In this document: piece after piece, positions 1 to 5,624 of the stretch | How the letters are laid out: every line of letters starts with the position of its first letter | Numbering within the stretch: position 1 is the stretch's first letter | From: a virus | DNA length: 20,653 nucleotides | Strand: one strand, 5' to 3' | IMG/VR virus record: IMGVR_UViG_3300011116_000034 | Coordinates: 1 to 20,653 of that record | Translations under genes and position numbers: made by a program | The notes under the pieces: model-generated | Seen by the model: the letters and a program-made list of their open reading frames with translations, nothing else | What the model was told of the DNA's origin: nothing | The model's database searches: none

Positions 1-235
1 GTGTTCTAGACTCATCAAAAAAGCGGCCCCCTTTGCGTAAATTGCATTGTTGGCACAGCAGCTGAAGATTATTAAGCGAATCATCTCCACCTAACTTGCG
101 TGGGACTATGTGATCGACATGGTTACCATCCATGCCACACATCTGGCACACTCCATCTCTTCTGATTACTATCTCTCGCAGCTTACGCCACTTAGTAGTT
201 GAACCATTAGACCTTAGTGCTGATCTCTTACTCAT
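1..235 (-). CDS. HNH endonuclease, unit A (partial, cut by left edge)
   Basis: The first 78 codons of an HNH nuclease are in the window; the 3' end lies beyond base 1. The sequence shows a CxxC pair at residues 30-33, the catalytic D-H-I-V-P block at 41-45, an asparagine-rich N-N-L step near 55-57 and a second CxxC at 61-64. Together these form the usual zinc-braced beta-beta-alpha metal fold. The start ATG overlaps the stop of the transglycosylase-like gene in ATGA. In phages of this layout a small HNH protein next to the large terminase helps genome cleavage during packaging (known for HK97-type systems); that role here is inferred. It is a diverged homologue of the complete HNH gene at 15215-15517, which overlaps terminase, so a terminase gene is expected just left of the window. 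Confidence 0.9.
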   Translation of the reverse strand, partial: MSKRSALRSNGSTTKWRKLREIVIRRDGVCQMCGMDGNHVDHIVPRKLGGDDSLNNLQLLCQQCNLRKGGRFFDESRT

Positions 236-666
236 TGCCAACCTTTAGTCTTTAGATGATGTAATGCCTTGCAGTAATTAGGCTCATCATACTCTGTCCA
301 TCCATAACGATGTGCTACATAATGCCAATACCACCACCATTGTTTAACTGTACTTGCATTCTTTAAGCTCTTAGATCGACCTTGATATAACCCAAAATGT
401 GATCCATTAACAGCTCTTGGATTCCATCTAGATTCTCTATAAACAATGCTGTTATGACAAGACTCTTGCTTATCAGTTAATTGATACTCTGCTAATTCTT
501 TAACGTATCGAATTGCTTGGTTTGACGCCTTAGCATCTAGGGGCATTGCCATAGATAGAGATATCCCAATAGCGATGGCTACCTTGCGGCCTCTCCCTAC
601 CGGGGCCGCCTTGAGCCCCTGATGGGCTCTAGCCCTGAGAGTACCATGAGTGTCAAATCTATTCAT
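232..666 (-). CDS. Small exported lysozyme/transglycosylase-like protein, unit A
   Basis: A 144-residue protein with a basic N-terminus (about residues 10-28), a hydrophobic segment at about 29-42 and an A-K-A-S-like cleavage context near 45-48, so it looks exported or membrane-anchored. The mature part has Y-R-E-S-R-W-N-P at 77-84, with E78 in the position of the catalytic glutamate of lytic transglycosylases, then N-G-S-H-F-G-L-Y-Q-G, and ends with a KTKGW motif typical of actinobacterial transglycosylase-like domains. It probably cuts peptidoglycan glycan strands, during entry or lysis; the substrate is inferred. An AGGAC ribosome site precedes the ATG. The 5' part of the gene is a GC-rich islet that can form hairpins. 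Unit B has a homologue at 15514-15918. Confidence 0.7.
   Translation of the reverse strand: MNRFDTHGTLRARAHQGLKAAPVGRGRKVAIAIGISLSMAMPLDAKASNQAIRYVKELAEYQLTDKQESCHNSIVYRESRWNPRAVNGSHFGLYQGRSKSLKNASTVKQWWWYWHYVAHRYGWTEYDEPNYCKALHHLKTKGWQ
602..635 (-). repeat. Two adjacent GC-rich hairpins, unit A
   Basis: Read directly, GGGGC at 602-606 pairs with GCCCC at 615-619 (8-base loop), and GGGC at 624-627 pairs with GCCC at 632-635 (4-base loop). Both lie inside the first codons of the transglycosylase-like gene, in a locally GC-rich patch unlike the AT-rich rest of the gene. The same gene in unit B carries different but equally placed hairpins. Candidate roles are a packaging or cos/pac-type site, an RNA regulatory element, or translational control; none is proven. 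Confidence 0.5.
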
Positions 667-693
667 AAAAGTCCTGTTCAGAGCGGTGTGTCG

Positions 694-882
694 TTATCTG
701 TTGTCGGTTGAATAGAAGCCTGAGCCTTTGAATGAAATTCCTACAGAGCTATAAACCTTGTGCATCGATGAATGGCAGAATGGGCACTCCAAATCATGCG
801 GCTCATTGATACTCATCCATTGTTCTATTCGAGCATTGGACTCACAGTTCTCGTTATCGCACTCGAACTCATAAGTTGGCAT
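694..882 (-). CDS. FmdB-type zinc ribbon protein, unit A
   Basis: A 62-residue protein starting M-P-T-Y-E-F, the hallmark start of FmdB-family putative regulatory proteins. A CxxxxC pair near residues 8-13 and a CxxC pair (CPFC) near 33-36 would bind one zinc. The C-terminus G-S-G-F-Y-S-T-D matches the family ending F-K-G-x-G-F-Y. The start is placed at the MPTYEF methionine, not at an upstream in-frame ATG at 933, because GAGGT sits at the right distance before it and because the unit B homologue begins the same way. The upstream nuclease gene ends inside its first codons. The molecular role of phage FmdB proteins is not established; nucleic-acid binding or transcriptional control is the usual guess. 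Confidence 0.8.
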   Translation of the reverse strand: MPTYEFECDNENCESNARIEQWMSINEPHDLECPFCHSSMHKVYSSVGISFKGSGFYSTDNR

Positions 883-1309
883 CTGGATCAACCTCACATG
901 TTCTGCATGTTTCGGTGAACGCCCATGCGCCACACATCTTGCATCTCATAGGCTCTAGTTTAGCAAGGTCGTTGCTGAAATCACCGTAACCTGCACGAAG
1001 CAATAGATCGACCAGATCACCAAGTCGCATAAAGGCCAAATAGTCTTGGGGACTACCTTCTCCTTGACCATTGAGACGACAAGTAACGATAGGCAACCCA
1101 CCAGTTTTAGCTGCCCTCTTTGTGACCTGATCGATCCACGCCTTTGGCTGGAACGCCGATCTAGCTTTAACTTCCATGTCGAACGGGACATGTGTTATAT
1201 CTTTTCCAGCCCCTCGACCAATATCTGCATGTGGCCACCACTCCGATAGGAACCTAGCGACCACACGCTCGGTCGAGAATCCTCGATACTTACGGCTTTG
1301 TGAGGCCAT
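869..1309 (-). CDS. PD-(D/E)XK nuclease with C-terminal zinc ribbon, unit A
   Basis: A 146-residue protein. The N-terminal half has a G-R-G-A-G-K-D-I stretch (D37) followed by D-M-E-V-K-A-R with E46 and K48, the D...E-x-K pattern of PD-(D/E)XK nucleases of the Holliday-junction-resolvase or endonuclease type. An upstream E-R-V-V-A-R-F helix with E14 fits the same fold. The C-terminus carries C123-x2-C126 and C135-x2-C138, a zinc ribbon likely to contact DNA. It overlaps the preceding zinc ribbon gene by 20 bases and the following FmdB gene by 14. Placement beside an annealing protein suggests resolving recombination or replication intermediates before packaging; the exact substrate cannot be read from sequence. 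The homologue at 16084-16563 keeps all catalytic residues and both cysteine pairs. Confidence 0.7.
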   Translation of the reverse strand: MASQSRKYRGFSTERVVARFLSEWWPHADIGRGAGKDITHVPFDMEVKARSAFQPKAWIDQVTKRAAKTGGLPIVTCRLNGQGEGSPQDYLAFMRLGDLVDLLLRAGYGDFSNDLAKLEPMRCKMCGAWAFTETCRTCEVDPDANL

Positions 1310-1520
1310 TGACCGCGTGGCATTTAGCGCATGACCAGCTCTTATTGATCAGGTTTACTTTAATATCTGCGACTGGAATAGACTCATTACAGATACAGCA
1401 TCTAGTCATGAATGTAAATTCCTCTAAGATCGCTTGGACTTCTTTAGATCGAGTAATCTCTTCATCAGTTGGGAATGACTCCCACTCGCCGTCTTGGTTC
1501 ATGAATTGTAAGCGTCCCAT
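1290..1520 (-). CDS. Small zinc ribbon protein, unit A
   Basis: A 76-residue protein with two CxxC pairs (C-C-I-C near residues 40-43 and C-A-K-C near 64-67) and a terminal H-A-V-N-G-L-T-K-P. The start is placed at the ATG of a TAATG overlap with the stop of the annealing-protein gene, with a purine-rich AAGGCGAGAG before it; an upstream in-frame ATG at 1547 is rejected. The unit B homologue at 16556-16756 has the same cysteine spacing and the same AVNG end. No function is recognised. A small single-zinc DNA- or RNA-binding protein working with the annealing protein and nuclease is plausible from the conserved neighbourhood. Confidence 0.65.
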   Translation of the reverse strand: MGRLQFMNQDGEWESFPTDEEITRSKEVQAILEEFTFMTRCCICNESIPVADIKVNLINKSWSCAKCHAVNGLTKP

Positions 1521-2215
1521 TATGCTCTCGCCTTCTGTCGTTGCCATGCGCCTTCTTTGTTGATCTCGTACCAGATGACATCGTTAGGTGCCGGGCATCG
1601 AGTAAGTTCGCCAGTTACTGCATAAGGGCACTTGAAGTGACCCCATGGCTTGCCTGCCTTAGTCGTCCCCGTCTTCCAGATCATGTCTCCATGTTGGCAC
1701 CGAGGGATATCCTTCTCGGTCTGGCCTCCAATGATTTCTTTCACCATCGACACAGCTTCCCCCATTGTGGGCGGCATAGTCGCTGAATTGATAGTCCATG
1801 GATCATCTTCCTTTACTACTGGGATGTATTCGCCAGATGTTTCTGACATCTTAGCCTTTACTTCATCGATCTTAGCCTTTACTTCCGACGCTTTAACGAC
1901 TTTGCCCATTTCCTCTCGTGACGCTCGCTTTCCCTTTGTTGCATATCCTGCGTTAGCAAGCGCTCGACCGATAGCACTCGTCTCACAATTTTCCAACGCA
2001 CTTGTCGCATTAACGCCCCGGCCTTGTATCGTTTCCTCAGCCAGCCCGGTAGTCCACGGCCGAAGGTCTGCCTCTGTGCGATATATAGCAGCCTCAACAA
2101 TAAAACGACCAGCGGTCTGATCAAGTAACTTTGTGTGAATTTGTCCATCTGGGTGATCCTTCCAAAACTTAATTAGACGCTCTTCGACTGTCTCGTAATC
2201 TTCTAGATTAAACAT
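1520..2215 (-). CDS. Putative ERF/Rad52-like single-strand annealing protein, unit A
   Basis: A protein of about 231 residues. The central block T-S-A-L-E-N-C-E-T-S-A-I-G-R-A-L-A (about 72-88) is of the kind seen in phage ERF/Sak annealing proteins, where it belongs to the DNA-binding core. A lysine/glutamate-rich linker (about 97-125) follows, then a Cys/His-containing tail beginning C-Q-H-G with later cysteines, possibly another zinc site. It would anneal complementary single strands during recombination-dependent replication or genome circularisation. I chose the M-F-N-L start at 2215 because AAAGG sits nine bases before it, whereas the ATG at 2224 directly abuts that ribosome site; unit B shows the same arrangement. 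Family assignment is by motif recognition only, so a RecT-like or other single-strand-binding protein remains possible. Confidence 0.55.
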   Translation of the reverse strand: MFNLEDYETVEERLIKFWKDHPDGQIHTKLLDQTAGRFIVEAAIYRTEADLRPWTTGLAEETIQGRGVNATSALENCETSAIGRALANAGYATKGKRASREEMGKVVKASEVKAKIDEVKAKMSETSGEYIPVVKEDDPWTINSATMPPTMGEAVSMVKEIIGGQTEKDIPRCQHGDMIWKTGTTKAGKPWGHFKCPYAVTGELTRCPAPNDVIWYEINKEGAWQRQKARA

Positions 2216-2486
2216 ATTGCTCATCCTTTTCTGTTATGAGTTCACAAGCTAAAGCAAGGTAAGCACACGCGTCGATATAGGAGTCAATGTGATCTGCTGT
2301 TTCTTGTAATCTGGCAAGTTTAACTTCGACCATCGCCAGACATGCTTGATGGTCTGAGATTGGTGTTTCAAGCATCTGTTGGAGTCGTAATGCGATTCGA
2401 GTCTGATTGATACGAGGATGACCATAAATTCGTCCTCGGTCTCCAATGATGTCAGTAGCTGATAATAGGACTTCACTTGCTTTCAC
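2208..2486 (-). CDS. DUF6378-like phage protein, unit A
   Basis: A 92-residue protein starting from GTG in a GTGA overlap with the small membrane protein gene. It has the pattern R-x3-Y-G-H-P-x2-N (about 17-27), M-V-E-V-K-L-A-R (about 51-58) and H-I-D-S-Y-I-D-A-C-A-Y (about 65-75), which I recognise as the DUF6378 signature of phage proteins. The all-helical character and conserved acidic, lysine and histidine residues resemble MazG-like nucleotide pyrophosphohydrolase folds, but catalytic E-x-x-E pairs are not convincing, so no activity is claimed. Its stop lies just inside the start of the annealing-protein gene, so the two are likely translated together. Confidence 0.65.
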   Translation of the reverse strand: MKASEVLLSATDIIGDRGRIYGHPRINQTRIALRLQQMLETPISDHQACLAMVEVKLARLQETADHIDSYIDACAYLALACELITEKDEQYV

Positions 2487-2638
2487 ACTCTCACCTTGTC
2501 TCTTGATTCGTAGTAATCCCGGACGGCTTTACGTCCCTTGAGATAACCTACTCGATGGCCAGCGATGCGGCCAAGGTGGAAATATATCGCAGCTAGTAAA
2601 ATCATTACTACTGCATCGCCCAATGATGGATCAAACAT
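2483..2638 (-). CDS. Small one-span membrane protein, unit A
   Basis: A 51-residue protein. After a short acidic start it has a hydrophobic segment at about residues 9-21 (A-V-V-M-I-L-L-A-A-I-Y-F) and then a basic, tyrosine-containing tail rich in R and K. By the positive-inside rule the tail is cytoplasmic. A GGGAG ribosome site precedes the ATG, with a short GTCGG...CCGAC hairpin upstream of it. The gene ends in a GTGA overlap with the DUF6378-like gene. The unit B homologue at 17685-17846 has a different sequence but the same size, order, topology and ATGA coupling. Function unknown; a lysis accessory or membrane anchor for replication are both possible. Confidence 0.65.
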   Translation of the reverse strand: MFDPSLGDAVVMILLAAIYFHLGRIAGHRVGYLKGRKAVRDYYESRDKVRV

Positions 2639-2689
2639 TTTTGCTCCCTTGTCGGTTTGTTGGCCCGACGGGATAAGAATGCCAGATCG

Positions 2690-2791
2690 CTAGGCTAGGT
2701 CGATAAGATTTTGATAACGAAACGGTAACAATTCTGAGTCATCCATGTGGTCATCGATGTCCCGACTTAGGTCGTTATCTAGGTCGTCCAT
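2690..2791 (-). CDS. Possible 33-residue acidic ORF, unit A only
   Basis: A short frame beginning M-D-D-L-D-N-D-L and ending N-L-I-D-L-A, strongly acidic at the start. It overlaps the end of the phosphoesterase gene by 17 bases. It occupies the place where unit B carries the Prim-Pol gene but shares no visible similarity with it. The ribosome site is weak (CAGGC). The frame runs through the TTGATAACGA motif, so the stretch could instead be non-coding. Listed with low confidence because it fills the only otherwise unexplained gap in unit A. Confidence 0.3.
   Translation of the reverse strand: MDDLDNDLSRDIDDHMDDSELLPFRYQNLIDLA
2711..2729. promoter_or_regulatory. TTGATAACGA + GGTAAC motif pair, unit A
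   Basis: The plus strand reads TTGATAACGA followed closely by GGTAAC. Unit B has the same two words in swapped order at 18404-18422, in the equivalent position just after the phosphoesterase gene. Conservation in an otherwise diverged, largely non-coding stretch suggests a protein-binding site, but this could be chance for such short words. Confidence 0.3.
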
Positions 2792-3521
2792 ACCGCTTGC
2801 CTGAGACTACGAATGTGCCGTCCTTCTCCAGATAGATCAGATCGACTTGGACGTTCTTTCCATCGACGTACATGATGGCGAATGCCTGTTGCCAGTTGGC
2901 TGATCCCTTGGTATATGACGCCTTGCTAAAGTCCATAAGATTGCCTACTTCGACTCCATGCAGAACACGCCCTATACGGCCTCCAGAGGCCTCTGAGAAG
3001 GACGATCTACCTGCCCTATGAGTATGTCCTGAGATGACGCTCTTGCCATGCCTACGAGCCGCCTCAAGGGCTGAGAGACCGCCTTGAGACTTGATAGGGG
3101 TATGGTCTCCATGTACTGCAATCCAGTTAGGTGCGATGTTATAGGGCTTCTTATGGAAGGTGATCCCTAGCTCATCGAGCTGCATAAACTTCTCGAATCG
3201 AAGCTCTGGCAAGGATAGGAATGACGGGATCTTACGCATGATCTGGTTGTATAGACGATCTGTGTGGTTAGATCGAATCATCTGGGTTACTTGGAGATCG
3301 TAAAGAACCTGAACAGCCTCATCGCGATCTTCTCCAAGAGTCTGTTCATAAGCCTCTGGCGTCCCTTCTGCCCACTTGCTAATGGTATTGAAATCAATCT
3401 CGTCGCCGATGGTTACTACCTCGTGCGGCTTGAACTTGCTGATAAAACTAACTAGATTCTTGACTGCGTGTCTATCGTGGAACGGCACTTGAAGGTCGCT
3501 CACTATGACTATTCGCTTCAT
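2775..3521 (-). CDS. Calcineurin-like metallophosphoesterase, unit A
   Basis: A 248-residue single-domain phosphoesterase. Motifs in order: S-D-L-Q-V-P-F-H (D9, H15), G-D-E-I-D (39-43), S-N-H-T-D-R-L (N85, H86, a variant of the family GNHD/E), H-G-D (137-139) and G-H-T-H-R-A-G (165-171). These provide the metal-binding aspartates, asparagine and histidines of the two-metal centre. Related phage enzymes are annotated as DNA-repair or nucleotide phosphoesterases, and the real substrate is unknown. GAGGA lies five bases before the ATG, which directly follows the stop of the acidic protein gene. The unit B copy at 18424-19167 has the same motifs and almost the same length (247 residues). Confidence 0.9.
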   Translation of the reverse strand: MKRIVIVSDLQVPFHDRHAVKNLVSFISKFKPHEVVTIGDEIDFNTISKWAEGTPEAYEQTLGEDRDEAVQVLYDLQVTQMIRSNHTDRLYNQIMRKIPSFLSLPELRFEKFMQLDELGITFHKKPYNIAPNWIAVHGDHTPIKSQGGLSALEAARRHGKSVISGHTHRAGRSSFSEASGGRIGRVLHGVEVGNLMDFSKASYTKGSANWQQAFAIMYVDGKNVQVDLIYLEKDGTFVVSGKRYGRPR

Positions 3522-3740
3522 TTAATCCTCGTCGTCATCCTCATAGGGTAGGCGATCCACTCGGTCGGGGATCGATGGCATAAGCCAGTCGGGATACGCG
3601 TCACGATCTGTAATGATCGCCAGACATAGATCAACGGCAAAACCTGCTCGCCTGAGACTCTTATAGAACTCATGCATACAGATAGCGTATTGATCGAGCT
3701 GTGAGTAAGTATCGAGATCGATGACTTTCTTTCGTGCCAT
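3522..3740 (-). CDS. Conserved acidic small protein, unit A
   Basis: A 72-residue protein with a basic N-terminus (M-A-R-K-K), a helical middle containing E-F-Y-K-S-L-R-R-A-G-F and an A-Y-P-D-W-L-M-P segment, and a highly acidic end (E-D-D-D-E-D). The homologue at 19160-19384 keeps F-x-x-S-L-x-R-A-G-F, L-A-I-I, A-Y-P-x-W and the acidic end. It lies directly before the phosphoesterase in both units, so the two may act together. I do not recognise a family; no function is proposed. Confidence 0.7.
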   Translation of the reverse strand: MARKKVIDLDTYSQLDQYAICMHEFYKSLRRAGFAVDLCLAIITDRDAYPDWLMPSIPDRVDRLPYEDDDED

Positions 3741-3750
3741 GGTAATAGTG

Positions 3751-3942
3751 TTACTTACCTAGTAATTCGATAATAGTATCGACACGCGCTTCTAGTCGAT
3801 TAACTTGATCCTTGATCGATGAACCGCCGTTGGGCTTGAGTTCATTTAGGTAGTGCTTCACCAAGAATTGTAGATAAGCAGCCACTCCGCCAAGGACTGT
3901 AACGATGCCTACGGCGACTGCCGCAATATCTACCGCGCTCAT
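3751..3942 (-). CDS. One-span membrane protein with coiled tail (DUF2746-like), unit A
   Basis: A 63-residue protein: hydrophobic span at about residues 5-26, then K-H-Y-L-N-E-L-K-P-N-G-G-S-S-I and a heptad-like C-terminus (V-N-R-L-E-A-R-V-D-T-I-I-E-L-L). This organisation is common in actinophage membrane proteins beside holin and lysin genes, often labelled DUF2746. The ATG overlaps the stop of the holin-like gene as TAATG. It may regulate or assist the holin. The unit B homologue at 19395-19586 is nearly identical in the L-K-P-N-x-G-S-S and R-L-E-A-R-V-D-T-I-I parts. Confidence 0.75.
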   Translation of the reverse strand: MSAVDIAAVAVGIVTVLGGVAAYLQFLVKHYLNELKPNGGSSIKDQVNRLEARVDTIIELLGK

Positions 3943-4085
3943 TACTTTTTAGGACTCGCGTATCCAAATACCCCTGCCACGATTGCGCCAAGGATTGAGC
4001 GATAGTTGAGATCGAAGTTCGATGTAGTTCCCCAGACTGCTAGGAATGCTCCGACTGCGATTACTGTTGGATGCTTCATGTTCAT
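3942..4085 (-). CDS. Holin-like two-span small membrane protein, unit A
   Basis: A 47-residue protein. A short basic start (M-N-M-K-H-P) is followed by a hydrophobic segment at about 7-18, a turn with T-S-N-F-D-L-N-Y-R, a second hydrophobic segment (S-I-L-G-A-I-V-A-G-V-F-G-Y) and a basic end (P-K-K). GAGGAG lies five bases before the ATG at 4085. It overlaps the neighbouring microprotein by ATGA and the coiled membrane protein by TAATG. The homologue at 19586-19720 keeps G-A-F-L-A-x-W, N-F-D, Y-R-x-I-L and F-G-Y-A-x-P-K-K. Small size, two spans and position after the endolysin and fibre genes point to a holin, but no family is firmly recognised. Confidence 0.6.
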   Translation of the reverse strand: MNMKHPTVIAVGAFLAVWGTTSNFDLNYRSILGAIVAGVFGYASPKK

Positions 4086-4183
4086 TCTGTCTCCTCATCT
4101 GGTAGATCGATCTCTTCGACGATGTTGTTATTTGGCTTGGTTGGGTCGTAGCCGCCTATGCCGTAGGTGATTAATTTGCCCAT
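4082..4183 (-). CDS. Conserved 33-residue microprotein, unit A
   Basis: A 33-residue protein. Residues 5-18 (I-T-Y-G-I-G-G-Y-D-P-T-K-P-N) are identical in the unit B copy at 19717-19818, although surrounding genes have diverged strongly; the C-terminal third is acidic in both. The ATG overlaps the stop of the collagen-like fibre gene (TAATG) and the stop overlaps the holin-like start (ATGA). Function unknown. Its tight conservation and position directly after the fibre suggest a fibre or tail-tip partner, or a lysis regulator. Confidence 0.7.
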   Translation of the reverse strand: MGKLITYGIGGYDPTKPNNNIVEEIDLPDEETE

Positions 4184-4995
4184 TATGCCGCCCTCAAGAA
4201 TGTATAGATTCCAGCAGTAAGGCTTCCATCAGCTAGGGATGTAGCAGTACCAAAGGCTCCTGTAACCGATGCTTGCGTGAAATATTGAATCGTTGCAAAA
4301 GCAGTTGTAAAAGGTTGTCCAATGTACGCAGAGGCTTGGTTAGATCCTATTCCGAGATAGGTGTTTGTGGTCGCTGCCGTCTGGGAATTAGCCGCTAACC
4401 AATAAAGGCCGGGAGTTAATTGTTGGCTGATCGTAATTGTATAAGAGGTGCTTAATGCTGTTGCCGATACTGTTCCAGCATCTAAAACAACGGTGCTTGG
4501 CTTGCCTCCAGAATTGTTATATATACCTAAACGAACCGATGCTGTTCCTGAAAATGTAGTACCTGTTCTAATTGCTATTCTATCGAATGTTGTTGTTACT
4601 GGCACAAAAAATGGTGTGTAATAAGTCGTATTTGCTACGGCTGTTCCATTACCAGCGTTAAGTCCAATGCCTCTGTAGTAATAAGTAGATATAAACGGCA
4701 TAACCTCACTTGCTGCAAAATCATAAACCGTCTTAACCGCATTAGGAGTTGCAGCAGTTGTCGTGCTGGTACTCGATGTTGAGTCTGTGAGCTGAAGGAC
4801 TCCAGCAGTAGAAGTTGATCCAGCAGATACGCCGATGTTGGCAGAAGTTGAAGTGCCAGAGTTAGTGATCGGAGCAGTTACCGCGATGACGCCTGATGGG
4901 CCTTGAGCTCCTGTCGCGCCAGTATCGCCCTTGTCGCCCTTCTCGCCTTTAGGACCGGGGAATAGGTTATTAGAGCTGATCGTTACGCGACCCAT
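4183..4995 (-). CDS. Collagen-like tail fibre protein, unit A
   Basis: A 270-residue protein. A short N-terminal segment (M-G-R-V-T-I-S-S-N-N) is followed by a Gly-X-Y run at about residues 14-35 (G-P-K-G-E-K-G-D-K-G-D-T-G-A-T-G), then a Ser/Thr-rich stretch at about 40-85. The C-terminal beta-rich domain contains [12 protein letters not shown] and Y-W-L-A-A-N-S-Q-T-A-A-T-T-N. The C-terminal domain is clearly homologous to that of the fibre at 19818-20653. Collagen-like phage fibres form trimers, and the C-terminal head is the likely host-binding part. It follows the endolysin with a TAATG overlap. The collagen stem is far shorter than in unit B. Confidence 0.8.
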   Translation of the reverse strand: MGRVTISSNNLFPGPKGEKGDKGDTGATGAQGPSGVIAVTAPITNSGTSTSANIGVSAGSTSTAGVLQLTDSTSSTSTTTAATPNAVKTVYDFAASEVMPFISTYYYRGIGLNAGNGTAVANTTYYTPFFVPVTTTFDRIAIRTGTTFSGTASVRLGIYNNSGGKPSTVVLDAGTVSATALSTSYTITISQQLTPGLYWLAANSQTAATTNTYLGIGSNQASAYIGQPFTTAFATIQYFTQASVTGAFGTATSLADGSLTAGIYTFLRAA

Positions 4996-5438
4996 TAATT
5001 ACCACCTAGCATCGGGATATTAAAGAACGAATTATCGATATCGCCTGTCCTAGTGAAAGAAACATGGAGATGATGATTGTGCGGATTAGATCCCTTGTAA
5101 GGTCTCCAACGCCAGCCCATGCGAGACGATGCAATTCGTCCTGCGAAAATGATGTAAGCAATTCGCTTCTCTCCAGCCTTGGCCGCGAGTCGAATCTGAT
5201 CTGCAATATCTGGCATGAGGTCGGGCTTGCCTGACTTATGTACATCTCGATCGACATCGATGGCTCTAACGTAAGCAAGTCCATCTTCTGCATTTGCCCA
5301 ATCAGGGTTATGGTCACTAGGACGCGCTGAATGACGGAGATCGCCGATCCAACCATCGGAACGCCTATCACGATCAGGGAAGGAGTCATCGAACTGTTCC
5401 CTCAATTGTTGGCCAGCCTTGCATAGAATTGGTTTCAT
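4995..5438 (-). CDS. Endolysin, M15-type (VanY-like) peptidase
   Basis: A 147-residue single-domain enzyme. S-D-H-N-P-D at 41-46 supplies H43, A-I-D-V-D at 59-63 supplies the second metal ligand, and N-H-H-L-H-V-S at 121-127 supplies the last histidine ligand, matching the zinc site of peptidase M15A-like D-Ala-D-Ala or L-Ala-D-Glu endopeptidases. It would cut stem peptides of the host wall. No signal peptide and no cell-wall-binding domain are visible, so it needs a holin; holin-like genes lie downstream. The start overlaps the preceding small gene by ATGA. The corresponding gene of unit B would lie beyond the right edge. Confidence 0.85.
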   Translation of the reverse strand: MKPILCKAGQQLREQFDDSFPDRDRRSDGWIGDLRHSARPSDHNPDWANAEDGLAYVRAIDVDRDVHKSGKPDLMPDIADQIRLAAKAGEKRIAYIIFAGRIASSRMGWRWRPYKGSNPHNHHLHVSFTRTGDIDNSFFNIPMLGGN

Positions 5439-5623
5439 TTGATCTTAGGGTTCTTCACTTCTTCAGGAAGCAAATCATAAGCATCTTGAATGTTCTTAAA
5501 CGTTGGCTTCTTGCGCTTATCGTTCCAAGTCAAGGCATCGAAATCTTCTTTAGTGTTGCCAGTCGTAGAACCGAAGTAATCAGCTGATGGAAGTAGGGCT
5601 TCAATAGCGAGTGCAATATCCAT
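5435..5623 (-). CDS. Small tail-associated hypothetical protein
   Basis: A 62-residue soluble protein (M-D-I-A-L-A-I-E-A-L-L-P) with a W-N-D-K-R-K-K-P-T motif and a basic C-terminus. AAGGTGG precedes the ATG. It lies between a fibre-type protein and the endolysin. Small proteins in this place in siphoviruses are often fibre accessory or assembly proteins (compare XkdW-like proteins), but the match is only positional and in general character. Confidence 0.55.
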   Translation of the reverse strand: MDIALAIEALLPSADYFGSTTGNTKEDFDALTWNDKRKKPTFKNIQDAYDLLPEEVKNPKIK

Positions 5624-5624
5624 G

